Below, piece after piece: positions 33,490 through 46,653 of a stretch of DNA of 64,000 bases. A program made the translations under genes and the position numbers. Each line of letters begins with the position of its first letter. The first letter of the stretch is position 1. This stretch comes from Suillus spraguei (lineage: Eukaryota; Basidiomycota; Agaricomycetes; Boletales; Suillaceae), in the NCBI GenBank assembly GCA_016800925.1, contig JABCPU010000073.1, forward strand, positions 1-64,000. The letters are read 5' to 3'. Under the pieces are notes generated by a model. It saw only the letters and a program-made list of their open reading frames with translations. It did no database searches and had not been told where the DNA came from.

Positions 33490-33783
33490 TCACAGTTTGT
33501 GAAGAGACAGGGTAGTGATGGTGGAATTGATATAATGGGTGGCTTGGACAGCATTATCAGCCTTTCCTGTAGTGATATGTTGGATAATAGCCCTTTTGTC
33601 AGTAGAGGTAAGCTTGGATGGACGTCCTCCACAAGAGTTTTCCTTGTCTGGGTGGCTTTCTTTGATGAACTTGGCCACAGTGGACTTGCATACTCCAGTT
33701 CTAGAGGAAATTTGGCAAGCAGAGAGGCCAGCATAAGACAGAGAGAGGATATTATCTCTTTGAGCAGAGGAGATGGCTTTCAT
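33490..33783 (-). pseudogene. Truncated Tc1-type transposase (right arm, mirror copy)
   Basis: A minus-strand mirror of the plus-strand copy, identical through the GRPSKL region. One missing base near 33511 then shifts the frame, giving a different short C-terminus. It encodes the DNA-binding part only and was produced by the same palindrome-forming event. Confidence 0.85.
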
Positions 33784-34151
33784 GGTGATTATGACTATGA
33801 TACATGAGATATTCTGGTTTATATAGTTAGATATAGTCATAAAATAACATAATGACACCACTTTATAATTTATATAATAGTGGCATGATTTTTATGGTGT
33901 CATAAATAATGATTTATATAGTTTTAATATACACTCAAAAAACTGTCCACATGAGTCATCATTTTATAAGCCTTATATCTCCACCATATCTCCGCCGATT
34001 CCCACGGTGTAGGGCTCAAATAAAAGCCCTGAAGCCATACTACAATGTGGTATAAGTATGTTCTTGAGGGATTTGTTCATTCTCACACAATATCATAGAT
34101 AGTGAAAAATGTCAAAACATGCAGACAGTTTTTTGAGCCACTGTATCCGCC

Positions 34152-34996
34152 ATGTCAATGGACTTTGCCAGACTTGACTACATTCTCAATCGCATTGCAT
34201 TGCATCGTGGGTGGCCAGTGGAAAGAGTGTTGGAAGTGTGGCTGGAAAGCTGGCAAGTGAGTAATACTGACAGTTGGAGGGATCTGGATGGAATACCTTG
34301 TGTTATGGGTGGCCTGACAGCGCTACTTGGTAAGTGTTATCATTGCATCATCTGGTGAATTGCTAAGTGAAAGGTTACAGGGACACTCAGTGGGCGAGGG
34401 GGTACCTTCCCATGGAAGACACTCCCTGCCGAGCTAGCCTGGTGGGGCTGCATCCTCCAAAATTACCCAGAAAAGGGGATACACGATCTCACCCTTTGTG
34501 AAAGGCAAGTGCTTGGAGATGCCCTCAAAAACAACACACTCACTGTGAAACACGCCACCACCAACGCCGCACATGCGAGACTATTGGCCTCCTGTGGGCC
34601 CATCATCATTGGAGAAGCACCTGAGTCTGGATCTTGCAACTCCTGTGGGTGGCGCATGTTTGCCAATGGACGGATTGACAAGCAGGGCCTTGCTCATCTT
34701 AAGGAAGTCCATCTCCTATGCCATCATCTGCAACATCACCCACACCATCCCACCAACAAAGACTCCAGGTGTTCGTGGACATCCCCATACCCTCCTGGAG
34801 ATTAGCATCGCGACGTTCACCATCGGTCTGTAGACCTGACTCCAGAGAACTGATTCCACCCATTGTCACCATTGACCAGACATTGCCGATGACAGATGGA
34901 GCCACCAAGGATGAGGGGCTTGATGAGCTTTTTACATCCCTTTTTGGGTCTGAGGGAAGTGAGATCAGAAGTGAGATTGCGCCATCAGTTGGGTAA
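34152..34996 (+). pseudogene. Repeat-associated hypothetical gene, probably frameshifted
   Basis: The ATG at 34152 begins an exon reading RGWPVERVLEVWLESW and GIPCVMGGL. It has a GTAAGT donor at about 34330 and acceptor TTACAG at about 34380. The second exon continues with LPAELAWWG and a CNSCGW motif. After about 34700 the open frame switches without a good splice site, and a third frame runs to a stop at 34994-34996 with an acidic end. I do not recognise a domain. It begins just 7 bp right of the Tc1-derived element, so the insertion probably lies in its 5' UTR or promoter. Confidence 0.45.
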
Positions 34997-36219
34997 TGTG
35001 TCATTGTTGCGCCTGTCCTCAGTAGTCTAAATGAACTTACACAAGTAATCTTTGAAACCACCCTCAGGAGCCTCATGAGCCTTGTTTCAACCCTCAGTAA
35101 CCTCTTGCAAGCCTCTAGTCGACCCTCATGAGCTTCGCTACCACGATACTTTGTACATAAACAATGTGATACATACAACATGAGCTTGTTGATTCAAAGG
35201 GTGTCATATCTCACACTATCCTTCTATTCATGATACTTTGACTGTTGTGCTTTCATCCTAGTTTTCTAAATGTGTCGTGCTCGTCCCTCCTTGCTGGTGC
35301 ACCATACATGCTCTCACCTCTTCTTCCCATAGTCGCTGATGATGACTCTGATACATCATTGAGGATCAGTGCAACACTTGCAGGACTGGTATGTTCACGC
35401 CCCACCACACTTGTTGTCATCAACACATTCAAAGCACGACTTGCGTATGATAGAAGTTTGTAATTTGTCTGACATTACTGATAGCATCCTACTACTTATT
35501 TATCTACTTTGTTGATGGAACCATGTCCATTGTGCTAGTCAATGAAATGTTGTATGCGAAGCGATGGAAAACAATGCAGCAACAGGAGGCATTACTAAGT
35601 GACAGTGGGCAGTGGTAGATGATGGGAGCCTCATGTGGATCACACAACAGCACGTGGGGGTCGAAGTATGAGCTAATGCGGTGGAGGCACGCGAGCCGCT
35701 AAAGTATGTTGAGAGCCTCGAGGAAAAATCAGAGGAATGGGCACATACCTATTGCAGATATCAGAGGGAACCCCCGCTGCAAGGCATACCCCAGAGGTGG
35801 GTCCCCCACAACACAGAAACCCCACCTGAAAGATTGTGAGATGGGCGCCTAAGTGCTGCCAAGGGTGTTTCATACTGGTTATGTCGAGACTCTTTCGCAC
35901 CTCAAGAAAATTATTTTCCCACAGACTCAAAGTATTCCCACGGGTGCATTTGCAGGAAAGTGGGTTAACTTGCGAGCCACTAAAGTGGAGTTGGGGAATA
36001 ATGAGTGTCAAGTTACCACAGCAGAGAAATCATAATTCAAAAGCCCCCTGGAACTTGTAAATATGCAACTCAATGGATTGTAGACACTGCCAACAACAGC
36101 AATTTCAGAATTTGATGATACTACTGCAGATGTGAAACACTACAAAACACTACTCAGGAAATTAAGATTGGGGTGCAAGAAACCTCGGAAGGTTAGAGGT
36201 ACTTCAATTATACAATGTA
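34997..36219. other. Gene-free stretch
   Basis: No supported gene. It holds several short near-repeats of CCTCATGAGC (about 35070-35135) and ORFs of 60-110 codons on both strands with no recognisable domain. Confidence 0.4.
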
Positions 36220-37567
36220 TCACTTCGCAGAAAGCTCCACAGCATTTTTGAATGCCCCAAGTAAAGCAGATAATTGCATCTTCTCACTTCCGCCAGTCGA
36301 TAATCTATGCCTGATAAGATATTAGTACTTTGTCACGAAGCTCGACATAGACGAGACATACTCGGTGGTAGCTAAGAAGTCAAGTAAATATACTCGGGCC
36401 TGCGACTTGAATTCAATCGTTTCTACGTATTCATATGCACCCGAGATCAGGTCTTGCAGCGCGAGCCCACGTTCTGTTTTCATGGCCGAGATCACTGACG
36501 GAGGTTTTGTGAGGTATTAACAACACGACGTGGAAAAGCGCACTTTGGTAAGAAGTAGTGAATTCATCGGAAAGCATGGAGTTTACAATGGTCTCAATAT
36601 CTGACGGATGGGGATTTCCAGTGCAGTTATAAATTTCAGTCTCTCCGATAGAGCTATATGCTGCGTGACATGCTTGTAGGACATTAAGGGCTCGCCGCAT
36701 GTCTCCTTTCGAGAGTTTTAACAGGGCCTTTTTGCCGTCCTGAGTCAGATTTACCCTATTACAAAGTTGGGTGTTTAGTAGCAACTTTAGAAATGACTGC
36801 ACATACCTCTCAGCTTCTACGACGCCATTCACGCGCTTCTCCACCTCTGCAATTGGCAGTGGCGAAAAGCGGAATCTCGTACATCGACTCTGAATTGCCG
36901 GAGCGATCTTGTTCACGTAATTGCAGATGATGCAAAACCGCACGTTCTTAGTGTATTGTTCAATGACACGACGTAGTGCAGCTTGAGCTTGCTGTGTCAT
37001 CATGTCGGCTTCATCGAGGATGATGAGCTTGAAGCCTTGTGAAAACAAAGTTCGTGTCTCCGCAAATTGCTTTATCTGCTCCCGCACTACATCTATGCCT
37101 CTATCGTCCGAGGCATTGAGCTGAACAAGATTAGCATTACTCTGTGCAGATTCAGAGGGGCTTCACCTCCAGTATTTGTTTCTTGTATCCTGCTCCATAA
37201 ATTCGTCTTGCCACCGCAAGAATTGTAGACGTCTTCCCAGTTCCAGGTGGTCCATAGAATAGAAGGTGAGGCAAGCGGTTCTTCTCGATGAATTTCACAA
37301 CTGAGTAGATCTCAGTGTATGCATTTGCTCGAGCCAGCAAGGACTTAACTTGTCGTTGTGATATCCTTGTGTGAGACCACATCATCTAGTGTGACTGGTC
37401 GATACTTCTCTACCCTATCGCGTATTGAGCATTGAGAAACCGACAGAGAAAGATGGAAAACGCAACCAGGGCAGATTATCATCCTCATGCCTCTCTACAG
37501 CCTTAGCCTTTCCTTTACCCTTGTCAAGTGACGTAGAGTCAACATCCATTTGGGTGTTACCAGTCAT
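36220..37567 (-). CDS. RFC3: Replication factor C subunit 3 (clamp loader, AAA+ ATPase)
   Basis: The ATG is at 37567 and the TGA at 36220-36222, with about six introns of 45-65 nt. Exon 1 (37567-37467) and exon 2 (37415/37414-37350) join in phase to give the [20 protein letters not shown] block. Then come Walker [10 protein letters not shown], the [13 protein letters not shown] box, Walker [10 protein letters not shown], the sensor-1 ICNYVNKI region and SRCTRFRF with the SRC arginine-finger motif of small RFC subunits. The last exon ends with [10 protein letters not shown] and a helical collar. These motifs match yeast Rfc3 (human RFC5), a subunit of the clamp loader that places PCNA at primer ends and also takes part in alternative loaders. 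No inactivating change was seen. It shares a 260-bp divergent promoter with the ubiquitin fusion gene. Confidence 0.93.
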
Positions 37568-37827
37568 AGTCGTGACGCGTTCCGAAGCAAGAAAATTATG
37601 AATTCGATGTAACTTGGCGCGTTCTCTGAGCGCGACGCGTCGAAAGCAGATTGGTAATTTGCTTAGTCAGTCGATAGTGTTTTCACGCACAGACCATCAT
37701 CAGATCAGTTAAGGTTTTTAGGCATTAATCATCCCTTCCATCTTACAATTGCGACCACGACCGCGGCTCTTGTTTTCGTCAACGACTCCATCGATTATTC
37801 GTTGGACAGACAGAAGCGTCCGACACA
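37568..37827. promoter_or_regulatory. Divergent promoter RFC3 / ubiquitin-eS31 with two ACGCGT boxes
   Basis: ACGCGT occurs at 37575-37580 and 37635-37640, 8 and 68 bp upstream of the RFC3 ATG. In yeasts this MluI cell-cycle box is bound by the MBF factor and drives G1/S genes, RFC genes included. The right half, nearer the ubiquitin gene, is pyrimidine-rich (CATCCCTTCCATCTTAC), common upstream of highly expressed fungal genes. MBF use here is inferred. Confidence 0.55.
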
Positions 37828-38521
<694 letters not shown>

Positions 38522-40352
38522 AGTAGTTGTCGACCGTGCTATGTACTTTTCACTGACTTGTCGAGTGATGAGTATGTCGAGTATGCATATGCAATGATTC
38601 ATTCTACCGATTGAATGTCTTTACCATGTGAACAAGTTGAAACTGTCCTCATTAGCCACTTGCACTGGGATCAGTGAGTGTCAGGGAGAACTGACAGATC
38701 AAAAAAAAAAATTGTTAGCATTGGGGACCATGAACTATTGAGAAGGGTGCAGGATGCTCCTGACTTCAGGATATCCTAAGAACCCACTCTTCCCTACTCT
38801 CTGCAACCGCTTTTCCGCATGAGCGCACCAAGTGTCTTCCTCCATCCGACCTCAGTTTCCCCATTGGACCGTTTCCGCTTGCATTGGAGATTCTGCCCCA
38901 CGACTATAGATTGATTACGGGCGAGAAAGAGGTAGTACATAGCATTGATTCATCAGGTCGCGTCAGGTGCCTGCATGAAGATAAGGAGAAACCGGTAGAG
39001 AATATCGCAAGGATGCGGTTACTGTTGGGAGTTCCAAGAGTGCAAGTATTTACTATTGATTGCTCATGATTTGAACTGGTATGAGGAGAATAAGGGATCT
39101 GCCTTCTTGCTTGGTATCATACCGCCATTGAGTGCATGACATATCAGTGATCAATTTACTTGCAATTGTCCTGCGAGTCTTCGCCGGTTCAAGTTTTTTT
39201 TCGTGGAAAGCGTCATTAGCGCTTGTCATCCGGTTCGTGCATTGTTTCTTGAACACAACCAAGTGAAAAAGTCCTCGAGGCAAACAGGGCTACTATACTC
39301 GTGTGCTTGCTTTGTGCACCAATTTACTGATGCTGGTGAAGTCACCAGTTTCGGCAGGCATTCATGAGGCATATTAGGCATCGTTGCTCAGTACAACCGT
39401 GACAGGATTTAAAGTTCCCCGCCTCAACTCTGGCGTCCTTACCGGCCGAGAGATGTCACCAAACTTGAAATAACCACCGTTGCCAACAAGCTCCTTCATC
39501 TCATCCTTCATCTCAGCTTCAAGCTCTACCGTTCCTCGCCTGAAGTCGAGGCGTATCTCAACAACATCCCCTATATCACTGCGAAGCGCTTCTTCTTCCC
39601 CGAGACCGACAAACTCATGCTGCGTGATGGTGTTCGACGAGTATGAGATCCAGTGTGTCATAAGTCTCGCAAAGGTACGCAGCACCAGCTTCGCCGACGA
39701 GGATTGTGAATCATGGCGAGAGATCGTTGGCTGGCGGGCATGAAAGCATTATATATAGCAATATGTACAAATGAGAGTATTATGATAAACCATGTTATCC
39801 AAATTTTCTATTGCCCACCTAATATCGAACAAATCCTCTATACGTAGGGGTTTTCGAATTGCACAATACAGAATCATGACGCTGGTATCAAGTCATGCAG
39901 TCCGTATAATTCATCGATAATGAGCTCCGGAGGAACAACTGGCACTCACTCGTCGTTGGGTGGTTTCACCTGAGCAACGAGTCGTGGTGCAAGTTTGAGG
40001 TCTAGTTTATTTTGTAGGAAAGAGCAGCACGACGTCATAACAGTGAGTTGGACTGAGAGAGACGTTACAGCGTGATAGTCATGGCATAATACTTTTCTGA
40101 ATCAAAGTGGATGAGATGCAAAGGGGCTTAAGTGCACATGATGGCGCCGACAAGTTGAATTGGTTCCACGCGATCCGAGTCAACCGTTCCATGCTTACGT
40201 AACGCTCTTATTGAGAACACGATTGGCAAGCGAATCTGTAGGTGGCGGCAAGTAGCCACTTTACAAGTACATACGTACAAAACGAGTAATATTATTCGAG
40301 GCAATCCATATCGAAAGTAATAACTTAGAGCGCAATAATCACGCAGCGCACA
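38522..40352. other. Mostly gene-free stretch with two doubtful ORFs
   Basis: A plus-strand ORF from about 38820 to 39069 (block LPHDYRLITGEKEVVHSIDSSGRVRCLHEDKE) looks codon-like and conserved in composition, but it has no start context or partner exons. A minus-strand ORF 39374-39685 reads LRRGTLNPVTVVLSNDA at its end and is frame-open to about 39715, resembling the C-terminal exon of a gene whose 5' exons I cannot find. Both could be relics. A 12-bp poly-A run is at 38701-38712. Confidence 0.4.
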
Positions 40353-43300
40353 TCACCACCTAGGATGAGGCTGAGCATCCCATTGACCTCGTTGAGGTAA
40401 ATGTCCTTCAAAGTCCGGTCCGCTACGAGTCCGACTCCTTTGCCATCCTGAATCCTGAGGACGGTGTGATGCATCCCCTCTCCCTCGTCCCCGACCTCTA
40501 CCCCGCCCACGCGTACCATTCGTCCATCCTCCACGATCTGGTCCATCATAATGAGGAACAGGACCATGACGTAACTCTCGATCCCGATCTTGTCGGTTGT
40601 ACGACCCATTGTTGAAAGACCCACGTGCAGGACCCGTTGGTGGGGGTATGGAATTAGGGCGGATAGGCGACGGAGGTGGAGCCGCCCGTGGATGGCTAGG
40701 AGGGTGGCTCACAGGGGGAACGCTTCCTGTAGCGAATGGTTGTGATGGAAAACTGGGCGGGGTGGTGTTGTTCCATAGCTGAGGCGGTGTGGCTACTATG
40801 GAGGCGGCTGGAGCGGTTGGTGGGGTAGAATAGCTACCGACATTCATGCCGTAATCCGCAGATAGGGTTCTTAACACGATGTTTATTTGTTCCTGCGTGA
40901 GGGAAGCTACCTCTGCTGCGAGGGACGTGTCAGCAAGCTGAGGGTAAGCTTGCTGTAGGGCAGTAAGTGGGGGCGCATTGATAGTTGCAGATACAGGCAA
41001 GGGTGCAGGCACAGACACATGTTGTACAGAAGGTGCTGCGGAAGTCGCGCCTGGTTGGCCAATAGGATGATCGGTAGCAGTGGGCATGTGAGGCGGCTGT
41101 GGCGAGATAACCTGAGCAGGATGTTGGAGCACAGATGGTGGTGGCGGCTGCGGCGGGGCGAGTTTCCCTCTCGTTAAGACCCAGATACCGATAACATAAT
41201 TCGACTTGCGCGTTTTTGGGAGGCATAAGTTATCCATAAGCTCGACAAAGTCAGGCAAAGGATGACTTGCGAGCAGCGGGATCATGTATAATTCCTTTCC
41301 GGGGTGGTAGTCCTTCGGTCGGTTTCCCCAAGGAAACACCAATCCATGGCGGCTGAAGACAGGGATCGATCAGAAATCTGATTTGATTTACAATGCACGT
41401 CAGAGAATAGGAAACATACTTTTTATTAAGGAGAAATTCGCTGAACGTCTGCAACGTTGGGCTCCCCTCCACTGTGGAAAATGCGCATGCAATAAGCTCT
41501 TTCTGCGAATTCATTCGCATCTGAAGGAGGAAATGCGAAGAGTTCTCTGTAGGAACACGGCCATCGATGCGGAGAATATCAGAAGGGAAAAGGGTCTTCC
41601 ATAAATCAGAGTCGTGACCCAAAATCCGACCTCCGACTTGCCGCGCAACCACAGGTGCTTCTTGAAGAGTTGAGGATTCTAGAGGCATGGATATCTAGTA
41701 CCCGTAAGTTATCGCTAAGATCTGAAGCGACGAAATACACCAACCTTGCCATTCCAAACAACAGGAAGGGCGCCAAAAACCGCTTCAGGATCTTGAGAAG
41801 GCCGCTCCGTCTGCGAGGACTCTGGATCATGTTCCTTCTCTAACAACATATCGAAATCTTCATCGTTAGCTTCTGCAGCGACGAGATCTGCATCTATTTG
41901 CGATTCTCGTGAAACTCCAAGGTCTGTCATGGGCTCAGGAGGTGCTGCTGACGGAGCTGACCATAAAGTGTTGAGGTCGAAAGATGTACGAACAGGTGTC
42001 TCAGGTTTTGGTGTAAGCGAGGGGGCAGGTGTGAATGTGGCCGACTGGGTAGCAGGAGGGTGGCCAGGAGATTCGGAGGGTGCAGGTGCAGGCTCTGGGA
42101 CAACGGCAAGCGCAGGCTCTGAGACATCGACAGGTACTGGTTCTGGGGCCGCGGCAGGTGCAGACTCTGGCCTTGCTGACAATGCGCTGTCTGTAGCGAG
42201 AATGGGAGTCTCCGCCCTCTCTGCATATAAATCTTGCGGGCCTGGCTCATCATCTAGATTAATGAGATCCGCGATATCAAGTTCCGGCTCCGGGAGCATC
42301 ATATGGAAATCAGATGCGAACAAAGGATGCACGGGCTGTCTATCACTGCCTGCCGGAAATTGGTCGACTGAATGCATGGGCACAGACGGATGCCCTCCCC
42401 AACTCGATGTATGAGATACGACTGGAGACTCAGGTGGCGCTGATCCCCGAGCAACTGCAGACGCACGCTGCTTCTGCTGTTCCTCGGCGGCCCTCAAGCG
42501 CGCCTGCCGCTCTCTCTCGCGTCTCTCTTCCTCCTCCCTCTCACGCTCCCTCTCACGCTCGCGTTCGCGCATCGTAACATCACCATTCACATCCTCAATG
42601 TCCTGCAAGCCCTTATGAGTAATTTTTGCACGAGGAACAGTTGACTTTTGTAGGATTGAATGTTCCAGAGATTCTTTCTCCAATATTTTGATCGACTGTT
42701 TCGTCTCTTCGTTCGCTAAGTCAGTCGAGCTCATAAGGGCAAGTTCCTTTGGTGTGATAGAGGACGAGCTAATGCGCTTGTGAATGACCACACGATCTGG
42801 TTTGCTAAGGTTAAAGTCGAGCATACGAAACCTCTCCCTGTGAATGCCAATCAGTGCGTTGATTAAAAGTCTAAACCGGAATATGGGCTTACTTATACTT
42901 CGGCCCAACACTGAGCTTGTTGTGCTTGTCCGGTTCGCAGTACATATCAAATACGCATTGCTCAACCTCAGAAGCAAACGCCTTCGCCTCTTCCTCTAAA
43001 CGTGTCTTATCTTCATCACTTAATTCACCCTCTTTGAGCTCGGCCTTACCACCATCCTCCGTCGTAGTAGCATGTGGGTACTTCAAAAAAATCGAACAAA
43101 ACAGCTGGTGGAGTTTTCCAAGACAGTACTTTCTTGCTGGATCTTCCTCAGCTGTCGCATCGCTGGATCTCCTGCGTTTGGGAACAGGAGGTTGGGTGAC
43201 GCTCGTCGCCTTTCGCTTCAGACCAGAACCTGGAACAAGATGCGCCTTCCTAGCTGATGATTCTTGAGACGGGCCGGCCTTGTGAGAAGATTCTTGGGCA

Positions 43301-44536
43301 TCGGTACTTTCCCGAACGTTGGAATATGTGTCTGACTCGCTGGAGCTGGAAATTCTGCGACGACGCTGGCAAATAAAGCACGAAAACGATCAGATGTCAA
43401 AAAGCAACGATACTGAATAGGGTGGCAAGAACTCACCTTTGCAGATGTTGACCCTTTCCTCTTGGACTTCTCTGGCTCCACAATATATTCGTCCTCGCTG
43501 TCTGTGTTGTCCTCCGATTCTGATGGGAGAATCGCCGGAGGTGGAGTCGTGACAGTTTTGACCTCGCCGTGCTCTTCATCCGCTGCATCAGGTTCTTCCC
43601 ACTTCACTGAAAACACGAAAAAGTATCAGCACCTCAAGTCTTCAATTGACACACTGTAAGGAAGAAAAGAAAAGAGCACATTATTATTTTTCCCTGCGTG
43701 CGAACCGGACGTCACGGCACAGGTTGTACCATCTAGCGCCCGTTGACCGCCGTGCTCAAGCAATCGCTCACATTAAAACCTCTTCAGACAAAAATTGACT
43801 CAAGAGAAATAGTCGCGCGCCTATAACGTAAGGCCAAAGGCACCTTTGGATGCACGAGTACAACCATCACAGCGGCACGCAATTGACTGCAACAAAGGTG
43901 TGGCGAACAGGAACAGATATGCCACTAACGATAGCGAAGTACTTGCAGGACAAGACTCATATGATGGATGTACATGAAGAGGAATACGAGCGTGCAGAGA
44001 CAGACCAGAAAAAGACCGGTGACACTCACTGACTGTACGTTGACCAGTTAATTCAGTGCATGTAGAACATACATAAATATCTGCAAAGGTCGGGAATAAT
44101 AATCAGCAATTGATGGTGAGATGCGATAAGGAAAAACTTACGAAGTTCAGAAGCCTCCACTTCGTCAAGCTTCACACAGCGAAAATGATACCTATGTGCC
44201 GATTTAGTGAAGTTAGTACAGGAATCTGATCGTGCATACGCACCACTCATTACAGACAGAACAGCACACCATGGGCGTGCCATCATCAGGTTCATGGCAG
44301 ATACAAAATGTACATCTATCCTTTGCCTGCCCTTCCTGGGCATCCTGGGTGACCTTCATAGGCGTCTTCGCCTTCCCACGACCAATCCTGGTCTCCTTCT
44401 CCATCTCGCTCATATGATCCTCGCTCTTCAGGGATCTCGCGCGTGACCTGATAGATTTTAGCTGATTATCCTTGCTTGACTGTGACTTGACATTATTTGT
44501 AGCCGACATTGATTTCGTCCTTGAGCGGGTCGACAT
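40353..44536 (-). CDS. BYE1: BYE1-type transcription factor: PHD, TFIIS central domain, SPOC
   Basis: The ATG at 44536 opens a basic Ser/Lys/Arg-rich N-terminus, then a PHD finger (CTFCICHEP, CSVCNEW joined by a splice to YHFRC, and VCSTC in the next short exon). After a longer intron (about 410 nt, to about 43611) come an acidic/basic linker, the TFIIS central domain (AKYCLG.. to GPKYKERFRMLDFNL at about 43140-42790), and an Arg/Glu repeat stretch near 42540. A long Pro/Ala/Glu-rich linker follows, then a SPOC domain (PVVWNGK at about 41750, then the LRIDGRVP and YMIPLL blocks). The C-terminus is Pro-rich, then Arg/Gly-rich, ending HPRW. This order matches Bye1, which binds RNA polymerase II and methylated H3K4. 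It appears intact, with about eight exons. Confidence 0.88.
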
Positions 44537-45084
44537 CGTTGGCGTCGGTGTTCCCGCTTGTAAGGTTTAGTTGTGAGTCAAGAACAGAACGACTTTAAAA
44601 CTCCGACATTCCGACGTTGTGGCAAATAATCAACGTCACTCTTTCCCAATTGGCTTCATGACACAATGGATGAGCAGGACACAGGATGAATTGTTGATTG
44701 ATCATGGATTAGTTCATGCAAATACACCCTGGCAATTCACAACTGTACATCCGAGGTTGGGTGCGAACTATGGGCTGCCACGAGTGTCAAATCAAGCGCT
44801 CTCGCGTGAGCCTGATGTTATTACGGTCTAGAAGATCTTGTAAGTACTGCATTCTCATGGTTTCCTCGTTGTTGGGGAGTCAACAGTGATAGAGTAAACC
44901 TTGTAATACCCTACTGCTGTTCGAAACTGTGCAGAATCAAATTTTGTTTGTTTATTTACATTCAAGGACACCCTTCCTCCATGACGATATGTACAACATA
45001 TTGATAGCAATTTAGGAAATACAATGTTTGCACTGTCCTGTGCCTCGTTTGTCTCTGTAAATAGACACAGCGTGTCTCTTCGCA
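44537..45084. other. Gene-free stretch
   Basis: A 70-codon plus-strand ORF at 44619-44831 has no motif and starts next to the BYE1 promoter; I do not accept it as a gene. No other feature was seen. Confidence 0.4.
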
Positions 45085-46301
45085 TTCACATTCTTGACAA
45101 AGCCGTGTACAATCGACCGTGAGCAAAAGGATCCGTTTGAATGTCGAGTACGGTGCGCGCCAGCGTTAACCCGTTAAATGTAGTTGCATACGCAGGCCGT
45201 AAGGGACTTCAATTTACCGTCCAGGCAAAGTTGATGCGGGGAATGCAGTGGCTCTTGAATGTATTGGTGAGTTGGACTTCAATGAAACGGCGATGTAGAG
45301 CCACTATGCGGGCGCGCATTTCTAACCAATCTTTTTCTATAGAGGTTCCGTCGAATGGCGCACATGCAGTTCTGTTTTGATAGGGAGGCACTCCAGGATG
45401 GGTCAGCATTGAAAGGTAGTCGGGTGTGTGTTCTGGAGCGTTCAATGCCATGAGTGTGTTTGGCTTCCTTCAGGTTGTCCGAACTAAAGTAAGAATCTGT
45501 ATTGTGTTGTGAGTGGCGTGTATGCTGTAAGAGGGTGTGCGAAGGGATTCGACGGCCTCTCGCAGCGCAAGACATCCTTCATTTTTATTTTCAAATAATC
45601 CGAAGTCACATGCTGCCTCATGGAAAGTGTTGAAGGTATGTCCTTCAATTGTTCGAAGGTCAGTGAAAGTGCAGGTCGATGGAGAAGTAGAAGTCGGAGG
45701 TAAAAGTGTTCTCCTTCCCGGATCGAAGCTGTTTGTACTCGGTTCACTTTTTGTGAATGAATTCGCTTCGATGCTCTATTCCGTGTCACGCCTTTCTTTT
45801 GTTTCTCTGAATAGTCATTTGGGCCAAGTTCATCATCCTTTGAATAGGAATAGCACAGATTGCTCAAAGTGTTCTTCATAGCGAAGTGCCGCGAGCTCAT
45901 CTGCACGTGAAAAGTAGCGGTTCAAGAGATAAGTACCTGATCTCTCTCCTCCTTCTTGTCGGAATTGTGGGACATTTAAGCCAGGGAAGTGAACGGGAAG
46001 GTTAGTCACGGAGGGTTCCTTCCGAGTGACCTCGAAATTGAGGGCTGCTTTTGGTGCTGAGATATCTGCCTTTTTGATAATCGCGAGCTTCATTCAGTAG
46101 AGTTGGTTCGTCGGCATCAATGTCTTCTTCAATGGCGAAGTGGGCGGGCGGTGTCTGACCCTTGTAAAGCTTGTAGAGGTAACTGAAGACTTTGGCCGTA
46201 TATACGACGTCAAAATGAAAGTGACAGTCGACAAAAGTGTTGGACACTGTCACACCTAATATAAGCACTGAGATGCAAAAAAAAAATACAAGAAACAACA
46301 T
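45085..46301 (-). pseudogene. Helitron Pif1-like helicase relic
   Basis: The minus strand contains blocks in the order of Helitron helicase proteins: a YLYKLYKG block (about 46180), AHFAIEED, YQKGRYLS, then EPSVTNLPVHFPG (about 46020), HFYLRLLLLHRPA (about 45690), and near the left end a TLARTVLD..FAHGRLYTALSR block (about 45130-45090), which corresponds to the last conserved Pif1 helicase motifs. Frame changes separate the blocks, and a TGA follows the last one where the family continues. Helitrons move by rolling-circle replication with a Rep-helicase protein; no Rep domain or terminal hairpin was identified here. Confidence 0.75.
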
Positions 46302-46653
46302 ACCTAACAGATAAGATCATTAAAAGGTGGTCGCATAACATAGACAAGAGACTACAATTAGATAAAGCAAAAATAAACGCCGCCCCGAAGTGGAAAACAC
46401 ATGGTCTGACATAATCAAACCACCCCCCAAATAGGAAAGACTGGGTGAATAACCCTGAGGTTTTAGTGGGTATTAAACTGCCCAGGCCCCCGCAGAATGA
46501 GGTAACCAGGTAGTTAACGAAGTCCACACTATCCTACGAATGTAGGATGTGCGTAAGAGCATTTCCCCTCGGATGACACCTGAAGGTGTCGCTATAAGCG
46601 TTTATGTAAGACTAGACAGTGTCAGTTGTTACATAATAGACTCGGACAGTGGC

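Larger units (their letters stand above)
32571..34143. mobile_element. Tc1-type element rebuilt as a long palindrome, TA target duplication
   Basis: Both ends read CAGTGGCTCAAAAAACTG inward, and TA flanks each side (32569-32570, 34144-34145), the hallmark of Tc1/mariner insertion. The left arm (32571-33273) and right arm (33442-34143) are reverse complements over about 703 bp. The only difference I noticed is one missing C in the right arm near 33511. Each arm contains the terminal repeat and the N-terminal part of the same transposase gene. The 168-bp spacer continues the left gene copy to its WSDETK block and then stops. The C-terminal catalytic part is absent, so the element is non-autonomous. 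The near identity implies a recent origin or gene conversion between the arms. Confidence 0.95.

Noticed and set aside
46210..46527. 105-codon hydrophobic minus-strand ORF
   Set aside because: It overlaps the start of the Helitron relic and a region of runs and hairpins, with no codon-like constraint or known domain.
46520..46600. Two small hairpins (CCTACGAATGTAGG, GACACCTGAAGGTGTC) as a possible Helitron 3' end
   Set aside because: No CTRR terminus follows and the orientation relative to the helicase relic is not right for a 3' end.
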